Below are positions 1-12,256 of a stretch of DNA of 64,000 bases, one piece after another. The notes under the pieces were generated by a model. The model saw only the letters and a program-made list of their open reading frames with translations, did no database searches and was not told the origin of the DNA. The stretch's first letter is position 1. Each line of letters starts with the position of its first letter. Origin of the DNA: Sanderia malayensis (Eukaryota; Cnidaria; Scyphozoa; Semaeostomeae; Pelagiidae); assembly GCA_013076295.1 (NCBI GenBank), contig RQOL01000861.1, forward strand, positions 5,248,235 to 5,312,234. Reading direction: 5' to 3'. Made by a program: the position numbers and the translations under genes.

Positions 1-3000
1 GTAAACTATGATCATTGATTGCAGGTATCAATGCATCCAACATTTCTGATGAATAATTCACTCGGTAGAAGCAAATTTGACCAGGATTCAGCTGAAAACA
101 ACAACACAAAACATTCAATTGTGCGTTTAATCCTACTTTCATCTTAGCTGTGATCTGAACATATTATCAGTGTAATAAAAATAAAAGTGTATCATCTCAT
201 GAATAAATTGTTTAAAAATATAGCGTTTCGACAGACATACTTATCTTCCTGCCAATCATCAGTGTGTATGTTCATTAACATAATATAGCATTGGCATTAC
301 TGCTCTACTCGTGAGCTTATTTCCAATACATTCAAATCTGCATTGTTCGAACTCTATCTAATTCGAACGAAATTCTCTGTCCCTTCAAGGAACACTAATG
401 AATCAACTCTTATAAAACAAACCTCTATAATTCGAACATTTTCATGCTTCCCCAGGGTATTCGAATTAAACAGAGTTGACTGTAGACTTCTTTCAAGAAT
501 CACTTATTGTATCAGAAGATTCTTATTTTCTGGATAAGAGCCCAGTTCTAAAACGATCTATTCTGTAGAAGATTCGTTACTCTTTTTATTCCTAGACTCT
601 TTTTAACCGGAGGAGATATACATTCATACATACTTTTAACCAATGATTTTCTGCAACATTTTTGACAAATATGACCATCTCTTTGTCAGTAAGTAATGTC
701 TTCATTGTTGGATGCGAAGGGTTCTCTGATGTACATATTGTAATTGGAACAAGCCATTTGTATTTATCGTCACCTATGTTCAATAACAATAGAACATTAA
801 ACTCTTGTACGTGATAATATCATCTAATAAAGCATAAATGCAATCAACGAGTCAATATTTTCAAAAATCCTCCCATTAAGCCCCTCTATTTGTATTTAAT
901 CAAGAGGGCTTAGTTAAAACATTTTAAGTAAACCCCTTTGTTTTTTGCAATTGCAAACAAAATGACGAAATTGTGATTGATTAAATCATAAAAGCTCTTT
1001 GAATTTATTTTGCTCTTCCTTTACGCGCACACTTCTCTGAAGGGTATTTGAATATTTTATAAGCAACCCTCCCTCTAATAGAACGAGATTTCAAATAAAT
1101 ATTCATGTACCTTCCGTCTTGGAGCCATCTGCTGAGAATTTGCTCTGACTAACTTGCAAGATTCTTAGATTCTCGCTCTAAAATTGAAAATTATTGCTGT
1201 TCATATCGAAAATAGATAAGAATTTTAACATGAAATGCTTCTGACTGCTATAAATTGCATTGTATGTTAAATAAATTAAATGACAGTATGCTAATTGAGT
1301 ATCCAACAAGAAATGTTTTAATTTGAGGTTATAGTGTTAGATTCACAGTCAAAGTAACCTGGTTTAGTGGACTGGTGATATAGATTAATTTGCAACAAAG
1401 CAGAATAACAAATAACAGAATTTTCACAATTAAAATAGAAATTCATACCACTTGCATTGACACATTTAAAACAGGAAAACCCATCTGTTTTGTCCACGTA
1501 TTCATAATGTCGGCAACTGGCTTTTTACTAGCAGCAGCAAGACTGTCCCATAGATTTCCTAAAACAAAAACAAATATGACGTTGAAGTAACTGAACAAGA
1601 AGTTTGACATGCAAATAACATCAACTATAAAAGTCATCGCAAAAGCATGGAAATAGTGTCAGCGAAATCAGGCGCAGATGTTGTTAGGGAACATTATAGA
1701 CTAATAGTTCAAGTTTCATACCAGTTGAAGCATTCTTATAGCTGTATTTAGTGAGGTAGCTGTGAAGACCAGCTTTGAAATCCTGTCGAAAAGCAATCAA
1801 AATTAAGAATCAAAAGCTCGCAATTACGTATTGCAGTCGTTAAACGGGGGAAATATGTGTATGAGTAAACATACGTTGTCTCCAATGTATTCGTGAAGCA
1901 TGCGAATAACTGATGCACCTTTGCTGTATGAAATTGCATCAAATATCTCATCAACTTCTGATGGATGACCAACCTCAACCTAAATTCATCAAATATACAA
2001 ATCATCTTCAATGCATAAATAGCAAGCATGAATAAATATAAATGTGACAAATTAATGCAGCTCAATTCCAATTCAGTAACAAGGCAAGTCAAATTTCAAC
2101 TTACCTCAATTGGATGACTAAAAAAAATACAAAAGCTGAATTATTATTTGTATTTATTTAAAATAAAGGTTATTGATGGATGGTGAAACATGACTAATGC
2201 AGTTAAACTTGATGAGTCGAATGCAGGGAGAAAGTTGTGTTTTGTTAAGTTGACCACAAAGGTTTCAATTATATGAGTACTTAAATGAGTTCTCCTCATT
2301 TTGGGAAAAATGTTTATTGAAGCAAAAAAATGAGGGTTATTAAATGGTTAAGGATTGATTAAGATTCAACCAAATAAAAAAATCTAAATAAAAATAAACC
2401 TGTTCTTTAGTGCGTCCAATTCCTGAGCTCTGACATAATCATTTGTAACAAATTGTGTCCAGATATCATATTCAGGAAAGCAATGATCTACACACAAATA
2501 TTCAATCCAAGATGCAAATCCTTCGTTCAACCACAAATGTGTCCACCATTCCTGCAAATTGTTAATTAAAACATTCATGGCTTCTGCAGACTCGATACAA
2601 CCCAATTCACCAAATATTTCAGTAATACACTGCAATTGTTTTCAAATTTTATACTGTAAATGTTTTGCTTACCATAGTGACCTAAAAAGAAACGAAAGTG
2701 AATAAATAATTTATAAAGTATATATTCATGAAAATAAAAACTTATCATTACGAACTGTAAACAGAGGTTGGGTAAGTGCTTGGGTGTGTGCTACAGAATA
2801 AAGGGAAGTCATGTTTAATTTAGAATAACTTAAATTGGAGTAAAGATCAGGGAAAACGATTTAGTTCTCGCTTGGCTGGCATTGATGCAAGTAACAGAGA
2901 ACAATTTTCCTATATTTGTTCCAGTAATATTTGACAATATATTTTTTATCTTCATGGGCTAAAGAAAAAGTAATTCTAAAATTTCACAATGTAAGGGCTG

Positions 3001-6000
3001 ATGACATCCATAGTAGCCCCTCCATAGAATTTCAATTGTTCAGCAGACAATTAGATATGTTAATGAACTCACCAAATTGCCAAACCATTGATGTGCTGTC
3101 TCATGGCCTGAAACAAAAACAAGAACCATTAGAAAGTTTTCTCCATATGCAAAAATATACAATTATACTCAAGACCAATGGAAAGATAGCATGGACTGGT
3201 GAATATGGAACAAAACTTCAATATTATATTATGAAATATAAAACAACACTGATCACTTGAAGGTATAAGGAATAATGTAAAGATAATTTCAATAGGTAGC
3301 CAGATATGAGACAACAACAAAAATGTTGAAAATGCTTATTTACCAACAACAAGTGCAACCCATTGCTTCATTGCTGCTGACGATTGCTCAGAATCAACTA
3401 GCAAGGCAGTCTCTCTTTACCATGCAAATTTAAAAGTTGTCAAAAATCAAATAAAATTTGCAGTTTAAACATTTGCAGTTCTATTTTCTGGACAGACCAT
3501 TAATTTAAAATATATTACCTGTAAGTTACCAAACCCCAATTCTCCATTGCACCTGAAAAAAATTTTTGCAAGGTTTTAAAAACAATTGAATGAAAATATC
3601 CTACAATTGAATTGAAAACGTCATATCCCAGTTGTTTTTACCATCTAAAATAATAAACTATTTTCGATCACCCTTGGATAAGGATTGTGATTTTTAAACA
3701 CTTTCTGGGTCAATATGGTAATTAATTAGCATTAATCAGCAGGTATAAACTAACCAGCAGCAAAGTCAGGAATTGCAATAAGATCCATTTTTGGCAATGG
3801 GTAACCTATTCCAAAATACTCTTTGTAAAATGGAAGAGTTTTTGTTGCAACCTATGGTAGAAGAGATGAAACATCAGTATTCAAATTCAGCACCAGAATT
3901 CTTAGACTGTACAGCTTTATTTAGATGTATATGTTTAGTTAAGTAGTACTACAATACAAAACAACATTAAACTAGCTGTTAACATTGTTAAAATGAGTGC
4001 TGCTGTGATGTAACCGGTACTAAAGCATCTAGCATTTGATTAAAACGATATGTTTTGAAATGAGTGCTTCAAAAAAATATGGAGAGGGGGTGTTTAGCGT
4101 GCTTGGAAGCCAAGGCTAGATATCTATATTGGTAACAGGTCGTTTCTCTATATTTGATGTGTTTGAATGTTGTCATTTGTATTTGACATTTCTTATTGAC
4201 ATTTACGTTTCATAGCTGGATTTTGGAATTTCAGCAATAATAGATTTCAGCAAATTATTCTTTATCAAGAGAAGGTGTACGCTCAGTTTGAAGATCAAAA
4301 ATAAAATTCAAATCTTTGTTGATGTGACTTTACCATGTAAACAAAACAATACCAAAAACAGGGGAATAAATGTAGAAAACCCCTTGAAATCTGAAGTCAG
4401 GATTTTCTGGACCGGGGTTACTTTCAATATCCCCTGCTAAAACAATAAAATATATAATGATGGTGAAAATGATGACACAATAGTTTTGGGAGCCTACTAT
4501 ACTTCCGCACAGCTTTTCTCTTCCACTTGCATTGCAGGCATTCATTTTTGTCAACTTATCCCCACGACAAGAAAGCAACTCCTGTGTTCTTGTCGAAATA
4601 AAATTGGCCTTTTTGGGCCTTCTCGATTCTGGCCACGAATAAAAGTTAATAACCAGCAGATAAGCCAACCAAATATCGTTTTCCCAATGTTTCTAAAACG
4701 ACTCGCTGCTCTGCAGCAAAAAGATGACCGCCATTGATGAATTTATAATAAAACCAGCATGTGGCTGAACGGAGGAGGATTTGAGGCCACGCGCCGGCTA
4801 AAATCCGACAAACAAACACACATATTCACAGACAGATTTTTTCTCGAGAAGGACTCGATTATATTCTGCTGCGCAGCCGCTTCACTTCGTTCCGCTACGC
4901 AGCAGCAAAAACAAGTCTTCATGAAATTTTCGGCACTCTGCCTGAAATTGGATGTGTACTTACTTGCAAAGCAAATTGCCCTTGTTCTGCTTTACCAAGT
5001 GGTGTGTAAACGCGAACCTGGATTCCATCTTCGGTTTGACTTTCAACAAAGTCAAACTCACCAACAACAAATGCCAAAAGGTAAGTTGACATGATTGGAG
5101 TTCTTGCAAATGTCATCACTCTCATGTTTTCATCTTCTTTGTAGTCTTCCTCTTCAATGACATTCTAGAATTTAAAAAAACATTTAAGTTCTGTAAGTTG
5201 CATTAGCTTCAAAAATTGGAAATTATAACTGCAGAAACTTTTGGCTAGCAGTGAGAAAAAACATGTATCATGCATGACATTATATCACGGTTCAAACCAT
5301 TTAATACTATAAAGCTGCCTTACCATGTTAGATAATGCCACGCCACTCTTTGGAACTATAAATCGGATATCGAACGTTGCCTTGACAGCAGGCTCGTCCC
5401 AGCAAGGGAAGGCTCGTCTTGCATCAGTGGCCTAATTGATAAAAAACAGAGGAGATATGGTAATTAACATTAATGGGATGTAACAATGAAAAATTTGACA
5501 CATTAGATCAAAGTTAAGGTAAGATGATACAAGTTATTGTGGCATACATGTTTTACTGAAATCACAAAATATAGTGAATTCAATTGAATCTTGAATCAGT
5601 AAAAGGGTCTACTCTGCAGACTTGCATAAGTCAATGAGTTCCACAGATAGGGTAATAGAAAAATAGTAAAGACATCTGTAAGATCGTCAGCATGTTAAAG
5701 GTCAACCACAGTAAGTTCCACATATAAGACATTCTTAAAATTGTCAGGTGATTACCTCAAATTGAGTGACGGCACAGTACTTTTCCACTCCTTCAAGGTC
5801 TTTATATTTACTTCTGTAAAAACCTTTCATTTTGTCATTGAGTTCTCCAGTGAAACCAATTGAGAGTTTGCCAGAACCACTTGGAAGAGCAGAAGAAAAT
5901 ACAATTGTAACTGTTTCAGCATCTTTGTTGTATTTAATATTTGCAGAGTTAACATCTGAAATGAAAACAAAGGTTCAATAAAAACAGCTAGAAGATTTAT

Positions 6001-6797
6001 ACCATTTTTAAATATCAAAGTGTAAATATCAATTTAATTTAATTTTAAAGGTAATTGTAAATATCCAAATTTTACAAATATGCAGTAAATATGCAGTTGC
6101 TCTGTATAATTATGAAAAAATCTAGTTGAAAATGAAACATTGCATTTCTTGATTTGACCATGCTCCAGGAGTGCTCCAGGAGTGCTACAAAATTAGGTAG
6201 ATTTAATTACCAGAGCTGTCTTCAAGATTGGTAAAAGCAGCATCAGAAATATTAATGTCGACACAGTTCATTGTAATTTGCTTTGTGCTGGATTTGACCT
6301 GAAAGAAATTTAGAGATTTACAGTTAAAATTAAGCCCGTGAAGTGAAGTGATGTTCCTATACTTACAGTGAGACATTTCATTTTTTGTGACTAACTTCTC
6401 CAATCAATTCTCAACACTGTAAAACAACTCGTCAAACACAACATCACATTCAGATGATGACGATGCCTGCCTGCGGGAAACTTACCTGCAGATCAATAAT
6501 TTCGTTTCCTTTGAAGGTGAAATTTTTCAAGTCAGGTTGCAGGGTTATTTCATAGTTTGAAGGCACGACATTGGTGGGTAATCTTCGAAAAGGCTTCTTC
6601 TCAGGCTGCTTGCCTGCTTGACCATTTTCAACAATCGACATTGCTGAAAGAAAGCGAATGTTCACTTTGAAAACTGGTTTTCGATAGAGATGAGTGGTTG
6701 CTCTAACACTTTTGAGATTATGAGCAGCTAGGTCTAAAGTTCCTTTGAATATTCTTCCAAGAAACTTGTTTAAAATGGTCATCAAGTCTTTCACCAT
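1..6797 (-). CDS. NPEPPS: Puromycin-sensitive aminopeptidase (M1 zinc metallopeptidase), 3' end outside window
   Basis: Cytosolic M1 aminopeptidase that removes N-terminal residues from peptides. Eighteen exons, phases consistent: 6486-6797, 6211-6298, 5756-5955, 5324-5431, 4964-5164, 3755-3851, 3519-3552, 3344-3414, 3073-3107, 2673-2681, 2400-2551, 2105-2117, 1875-1979, 1722-1782, 1449-1558, 1111-1177, 634-773 and 1-91 (continues off the edge). The substrate-binding GAMENWG motif spans exons 6/7. Zinc-binding HETAH is in exon 9, the third zinc ligand in WLNEGFASW (exon 11), and the family's catalytic Tyr in [12 protein letters not shown] (exon 13). The N-terminus has a basic, mitochondrial-like leader before MSIVENG; human PSA has a comparable upstream extension, so translation may start at 6797 or 6641. 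Exons 10 and 12 are microexons of 9 and 13 nt. About the last third of the protein is missing. Confidence 0.95.
346..490. repeat. Short pogo/Tigger-like interspersed repeat, copy 1
   Basis: AT-rich block with repeated 'ttcgaa' words that ends in 'cagagttgactgtag'. The reverse complement begins CAGTCAACTCTGTTTAATTC, and related blocks lie at 6945-7113 and, inverted, at 36523-36690. The CAGT... terminus resembles pogo/Tigger ends; the assignment is inferred. It lies in the PSA intron between the last two visible exons. Confidence 0.55.
4330..4668 (-). mobile_element. LINE 5' fragment encoding a 2A-like peptide
   Basis: A minus-strand open frame of 112 codons in the large PSA intron holds a hydrophobic stretch followed by [11 protein letters not shown] (GDIESNPGP at 4408-4434), then Glu-Asn-Pro-Asp. 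The D(V/I)ExNPGP signature is the 2A ribosome-skipping motif. In invertebrates, 2A-like peptides are known near the N-terminus of some non-LTR retrotransposon proteins, usually after a hydrophobic run as here. No endonuclease or reverse transcriptase follows, so I read it as a truncated 5' LINE piece. It has the same orientation as the host gene, so an alternative exon cannot be excluded from sequence alone. Confidence 0.6.
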
Positions 6798-7764
6798 TCA
6801 CCTAGGCCGAAAAGAGAGAGAACGCCTCCTTTCCTTTCTTTTTCCTACTTGAACGGCCACGTGGTTCTCATTCTCGTACAAAACTGCAATTGAATTGAAT
6901 TTCACCCCCTGGTCTGGAAAACATCATACAGGCAAATTTGCATGGTTCGAACTCCAGTAATTTGAGCTCTCTGTAATTCAAACAAAGGTGACCGTCCCAT
7001 AAAATCAGTAAAGAACCAATCCTTATAAAAAATTACTATAATTTAAAGTTTGGTAATTCCAATATTTTCATGCTCTTCCAGGATGTTCAAACTAGACAAA
7101 GTTGACTGTAGTCATCCATCGCACTTCTCAGAAATTGCAGGGAGCAAGCAAAATCTGAGCAACAATACTGCGTGAAATGGAGGCCAGGACAGTTTGAGAG
7201 GCTTTTGTTTATCCAGTTAGCAGGTAAATGTTTGGCAGAGCACATGATCTTAAAGTTAAGATCAAGTTTAAAACGGCAAAAGTCGAAGATCAAAAGCAAG
7301 AGGGACTGGTGGACCAGTGGCACAAAAGTACATATATAAACAAAAGGACTGGTCGACAATGCAAATAAAACCTGCAACAAACAAAAATATATGCACAATC
7401 TCAATTGAAGCAACATTAGATCAACTTAATCAGAGAGTTCAGCGTATTCCAGTTAGAAGCGTCACCATATTTCAATCATATCATATGTATTAACAAACAT
7501 TAGCAAGAGGGGGCCAGAGAAAAAAGAAATTCGGCATTCTTTGCAAGACATCTTTTTACTTGCCAACAGACGCATAAAATAAATCAAAGCATCAATAAAT
7601 ATTAATATTGTAAAAAAAAATTGTTTCAAAAAATAACATCTCAATTCAAAATTATTACACAGCTAAGAAACATCCGAATTTCAAGGCCCCTCTACAATTC
7701 AGTACGTACACTATAAAAGTATTCAATTATCCCTATTGGCAGGTCTATTATTATTACATCCATC
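6798..7764. other. Intergenic stretch upstream of PSA
   Basis: No credible gene. It should hold the PSA promoter and 5'UTR; no TATA or initiator motif could be assigned. It contains the repeat listed at 6945-7113. The remaining short open frames lack splice signals and any recognisable protein. Confidence 0.6.
6945..7113. repeat. Short pogo/Tigger-like interspersed repeat, copy 2
   Basis: Begins 'ggttcgaactccagtaattt' and ends 'caaagttgactgtagt'. The order of words (ttataaaa, tattttcatgct, gttgactgtag) is the same as at 346-490, with many substitutions. Terminal bases suggest a pogo-type element. Confidence 0.5.
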
Positions 7765-8045
7765 TACAATAGGGGACAAAAGTCCCTGGGACACCTGAAA
7801 ATTTCATTTGATAATGCTGTGCTTCTGCACACTTTGTTCCCTGTGAGCAGAATGCGACCCCCCACTCCCCCCAAACAATGTTGTCTTGTGCACCAGTCCT
7901 TTCTCGTCGCCGGGCCAAAAGAATTTCGGCGATATTGAAAATCACAGCCTCTACAGACAACATTGTTTTTGGGGGAGGAGGGTGAAGTATGCGTGTAAAA
8001 CTTGCTAAAATCCTGGGTGTCCCAGGACTTTTGTCTCCTATTGTA
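7765..8045. mobile_element. MITE with GGGGACAAAAG terminal inverted repeats, copy 1
   Basis: About 281 bp. The left end tacaataggggacaaaagtc and the right end, reading inward, gtacaataggagacaaaagt are inverted repeats of roughly 30 bp, extending through a 'gggacacc' block. A second copy sits at 48838-49091. There is no transposase. Overlapping open frames on the minus strand are products of the repeat. The ends may include a TA duplication. Confidence 0.75.
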
Positions 8046-8289
8046 CACCACATATTCAACGAGCATACCAGCGAAAACACAGGGACGCAATGTAAGGAGT
8101 CTTGACCTAATTTCTAACAGCCAATCAAATAATAACACAGTAAAATAAAAATAAAAGCTCCAAGCTGCTTAAAATAAAGAATAACAACGTTTCGGGCTTG
8201 ACCCGTTATCAAGTCGTAAATAAAATGGAAAAATCGTTACAACATTAAGAAAATAATGTGGAGCACGATAGATAGAAGGAATATAGAAT

Positions 8290-8670
8290 GTAACGTAGAA
8301 AGTAAGGTAATGTTGCTTGTAACGTGTCCAAATTCAGCAGAAGGCACCTAAGTCCATTATTCAATGAACTACTTTGGTTAAAAATAAAGGAAAGAATTGC
8401 ATTCAAGATTTGTCTTATTGTGCATGGGGTGATGCACCAATTGTTTTGAAAGACAAAATTCGGGTCCAAAGTACACGCAACAACACAGTGCAGGTGAAGG
8501 CCAGTAATGGCAAATACGGCGATCGATGTTTTGGGAGAGCGGGTCCAATCAATAGTATCTATGATCCAATGTTATGGAATAATCTCCCTAGTGATCTTAG
8601 GATGATCAGATCTACAGAAAACTTTAAAACGACCCTAAAAACATTTTTCCTGTCTAACAAAATTTGACTT
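8290..8670 (+). mobile_element. 3' end of a CR1/L2-type LINE reverse transcriptase, decayed
   Basis: Plus-strand translation, with one frame change near 8420, reads a typical C-terminal tail of CR1/L2-like non-LTR elements: a 'HLSPLFNELLWLKIKERIAFKI' type segment, then YGDRCFGRAGP, then LWNNLPSDLR and a final 'FKTTLKTFFLS'. That order (GDRxFxxxGPxxWNxLPxxIR...FKxxLKTxLF) is diagnostic of the family. Only the end is present, so it is a 5'-truncated, inactive copy. Confidence 0.75.
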
Positions 8671-8854
8671 TTACTTGATGTCAATTTTTTCATTACTATT
8701 TCTATTTTATCTACTTTTATTTCTTCCTGTTCTGTTAAACAAAAAAATCAGTGATATGTTTTTGTTCCTTTTTGTTTCTCATTGCTACATCATATAATTT
8801 CGCAAGGGAATTGATCTTCTTCGCATTTCGTTCCCTATTTTCGCACAAAAAAGG

Positions 8855-9117
8855 TTCGATGTTTGAAGCACATCCAGAACTTGAACAACGTCACCCTTCG
8901 CGATAAGTTTTCTCAAAAATTCGTTATATCGAGGGTATTTGTGGTCAGGGGGTCGGAAGTTTGGTTCGTAATAACGAAAGTTCGTTATATCCAGGGTTCG
9001 TTATACAGGGAGTATTTACAGTAGGATTTACTCCCCAGAATCCAAGGGACCGGAATTTTAGTTCGTAATACCGGGAAGTTCGTTATAAGCGGCGTTCGTT
9101 ATAGCGGGATTCCACTT
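8855..9117 (-). repeat. Interspersed repeat with 'cgttata' arrays, copy 1
   Basis: About 260 bp, nearly identical to 10299-10558 in the same orientation. It contains many 'gttcgttata' words. On the minus strand it begins AGTGGAATCCCGCTATAACG, reminiscent of pogo/Tigger termini, so a non-autonomous DNA transposon is the likely source. No coding potential. Confidence 0.7.
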
Positions 9118-9514
9118 ATTATCGAACGTCCATCCCACAAAAATCGCTCTAAAACATCAGTATTTCCAGCGCTGTATTTGAAACAGAAATAACAACTGCG
9201 AGGTGATGTTATCGTAACGAATAATTTCCTATGCTTGGCTGAGCAAAATTTTTTTTTTTTTTTTTTTTTAAAGCTGAAAAAAGTATATGTTATCCAAAAC
9301 AAGATGGCGACTGCTGAAATCCAGGATTGTCATGGCGTCATGTATGTTGCTGCTCAACTATTGATTTGCTTGGCACGTTGGTGCATTGCTGTTCCAGTCC
9401 AAAAGAACGCTGACCACATGGACAGAACGTCGCTCTATTGCGCATGCGAAAATACCTGGGCTTCCCACAACAAGAAAATACATGTCAATGATTTCTAGCA
9501 GTAGTTGGAGCGGT

Positions 9515-9893
9515 GTATATATAATCGGGGCAAATGCCAGAGCGAAATGCCACTGGGTTTTTCAATTCGACTGTGCCTTGTGCACTTGGCAAAACGAGAC
9601 AAAGTGGGGAGTGTGGCAACTCTGCAATGGCAATTGTCCCCCGGTGGTACTAGATTGAGTATCCTAACCGGGGAGGATGGTTTTCTCGGCGTTTCTGCCG
9701 GGGAATCATTCCGAACCGGGCAGCCGAAAAATCCGGTACCCCGGGGATCTACTTTCTCTTGTAGACCCCCGGGGTAACGGCCCTCATTTATTTCGCTCAG
9801 CTATTCCTAGTGGCTTGCATGAGATTCGAACCGCTACCTCACGCGTGGCAAGCACAAGTGCTAACCACTGAGCCACCAGAGCTGAACATGTTA
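9515..9893 (-). mobile_element. tRNA-derived SINE, copy 1
   Basis: The head is on the right. On the minus strand an A box (TGGCTCAGTGG, 9865-9875) and a B box (GGTTCGAATC, 9823-9832) are spaced as in a tRNA promoter. A conserved body with 'cggtaccccggggatctac' and a palindromic CCGGGG-rich segment follows. The body matches 15950-16310 almost base for base. It is not a functional tRNA because no acceptor-stem pairing is seen and the body continues for about 300 bp. Class III SINE architecture is clear; the family name is unknown to me. Confidence 0.8.
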
Positions 9894-10298
9894 CTGCGTA
9901 GTTATTAACAAGTATATTTAAACACACGGCATCAAACAAAGCAATTCAAGAACATGTTTGCAATTGAGCGATGAGCAGTTATGGTATCTTTCTGATTCTC
10001 ACAATAAGAATAATTCTACACAATTTTCAGTAGGGGCTTCAGCAGGGGCAAGATATAATATTTGAACTTAGTTTCAGTTATACTTTCTTCCATTAGCCTC
10101 GTTCTTTTTAACACGAGCTTTATTTATTTCAGACCTGCAGCTTTTTGCACGAAAAAATGGATAATACCGGTCGGTTAACAAGCTGCATTTATTGCAGCTA
10201 CCTTCCAGCTATGTTTATCAAACAACTCTACATATTATAAACTAACTTCCAGTTGTCTAGAACATGTCATAAACTGCACCTTCCCCTCTTCTACCTTC

Positions 10299-10558
10299 TT
10301 CGATGTTTGAAGCACATCCAGAACTTGAACAACGTCACCCTTCGCGATAAGTTTTCTCAACAATTCGTATCGAGGGTATTTGTGGTCAGGGGATCGGAAG
10401 TTTGGTTCGTAATAACGAAAGTTCGTTATATCCAGGGTTCGTTATACAGGGAGTATTTACAGTAGGATTTACTTCCCAGAATCCAAGGGACCGGAGTTTT
10501 AGTTCGTAATAGCGGGAAGTTCGTTATAAGCGGGGTTCGTTATAGCGGGATTCCACTG
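10299..10558 (-). repeat. Interspersed repeat with 'cgttata' arrays, copy 2
   Basis: Direct repeat of the 8855-9117 element about 1.4 kb away, with only scattered differences, including loss of a few bases in the 'aattcgttatatcgag' segment. The high similarity suggests recent insertion or local duplication. Confidence 0.7.
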
Positions 10559-10711
10559 TAATATAATGCAAATTATAGATTGCAAATTATAATACGTCAC
10601 AACCATCTTACCTAGAGTCGTCTCAGTAAGGCAAGAGGCGTCTAATTCAATTCACGTCACAACTAAATTTGAAATAGATAGCCAATTATTAAATTAAATT
10701 GAATAGCAAAG

Positions 10712-12256
10712 CAGGGGCGGATCCAACCTAAAATCTGAGTGGTTCATAAAAGCAAAGTAATGCTTGTGACCACGCCTATAATTTCGAGAAATTTTGACCA
10801 CACCCAAATTTAGAGTCACGTGGCAGAAGTATCACAGAATGAAATAGAGCTTCTAGCTTTACATGCAGTATTCAACTAAACATAAACTATCAACATAACA
10901 TTAACTACCTATGAACTAAAAATAATATAGTAATGTAATAAATGAAATTTATTCATGAAGAATATCAAGTCTCATTCTTCTCGGGTATTCGAGTGAATGC
11001 TTCTATTATGACTTTCCTGTCAATTGCAATTGCCCGATAAACGTGAAGAATTGCTAAAGCGTCATGTTTCCAGCACCATCGCACCCTTGCCCTCTGTAGT
11101 TCTCCATCTCCAAGCCCAGATCTGTAATTGATTCTACAATATTTTTCGCAATTGCTTCTCCCGAAAGACCTTCCTGACAAGGTCTATAACCAAGAAATTT
11201 TGCAGTCCTTGTCCACAAAACGAGCAACAACAACAATTTTCTCGAAGTTACTCATGTCAGCAGCCTCATCTGCAAAAAACGCAGCAGCTCTTAAATTTCT
11301 GATACAATTTTCCGAAGAACTTCGTCACCACATAGCAATAAAAGCTCATTCTGTGTCGTTTTAGACCGATAGGTCGCATTCTTGGGAGCATCTTGATAAT
11401 GATTACTAAATACGGTGTTGTCACCACAGTCCCTGAGATACCTAAGTATTGCCTGCAAATTTCCTGGGTTGTTTTTACCTGCATTCAGGTATTCTGCATC
11501 ATCTCTATGACCGCGAAGGGGTATGTTTTGACGACCACAAAATATGATTGCTTCAACAATTGGTATCAACTTCTCCCGATTTACCCGGACTTGCTCGGAG
11601 ACATGCGCATTCAACATTACATCAATGGAAGTGGTCTTGTTTTCGAAACAAGAACGAAACTGAATAGCTCGAATGGTGGCAGTTTTGTGTATTTGTGACT
11701 TCTCCATATGTGACTTAAGCTTCATGGTTGCTTTTGTCCAATTATCAAATGGTGACTTAAATAAATGATCGAGCTTTGTTGCATTATGACTGCTTTCACC
11801 ACCAAATAATACACAATCAATGCAAAATGCTCCATTCATTGCACTTGAATATACAAGCCAAGGAAAACGTTTCAGTCATCCATGACGAAGAAATCGGCGA
11901 CCGATGTGATTAACAGGAAAACTATAAGTTGGCTCTGGTTGCCATACATTACACGAAGCCTCATGTTTCTCAATGTCGGATAATTTTGAAACAGATTTAC
12001 AGTCATTTGCTATGTCTTTATTATAAATAGATAAAGCGTTTCTAAATGATGAAGGGCCAGGGCTTGCAGAACTTGAAAGATCAGCAACTAACGACGATGA
12101 TTTGCTTACATTTGGTGGGGTACACGGCATTACAGTATCTATATGAGGGGTTTTTAACTTCTTTGAAGCAAAATCCTCTATCTTGAGTTGCTTCTGTTTC
12201 CTGGAAGTGGAAGAAACTTTCACTTCTGTTTCTAAAGACAGTGTGGTTAGTAACAA
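10712..12256 (-). pseudogene. Dead hAT transposase (DUF4371/ZMYM1-like)
   Basis: Minus-strand pieces give the order expected of hAT transposases with a TTF-type zinc finger. A Ser/Lys-rich N-terminus containing 'KQLKIEDFASKKLK' comes first, followed by 'GAFCIDCVLFGG', a 'FCGRQNIPLRGHRDDAEY' block, and near 11070 the RGQGCDGAGNM block (family RGQxYDGAGNM). The frame is broken by an in-frame TGA at 11876-11878, a stop at 11291-11293 and a frameshift near 11060, and the catalytic C-terminal half is absent. 'caggggcggatcc' at 10712 resembles a hAT terminal repeat; its partner was not found. An inactive relic. Confidence 0.85.

Noticed and set aside
7754..8138. Two overlapping minus-strand open frames of 108 and 124 codons
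   Set aside because: They lie across a MITE with inverted ends, overlap each other in different frames and show no protein-like pattern.
9249..9269. T run as a retrotransposon poly(A) tail
   Set aside because: The 21-nt T run has no element body or target duplication attached that I can identify.
9823..9875. A functional tRNA gene on minus
   Set aside because: A and B boxes are present, but acceptor-stem pairing is absent and the same head continues into a repeated 300-bp body; it is a SINE head.
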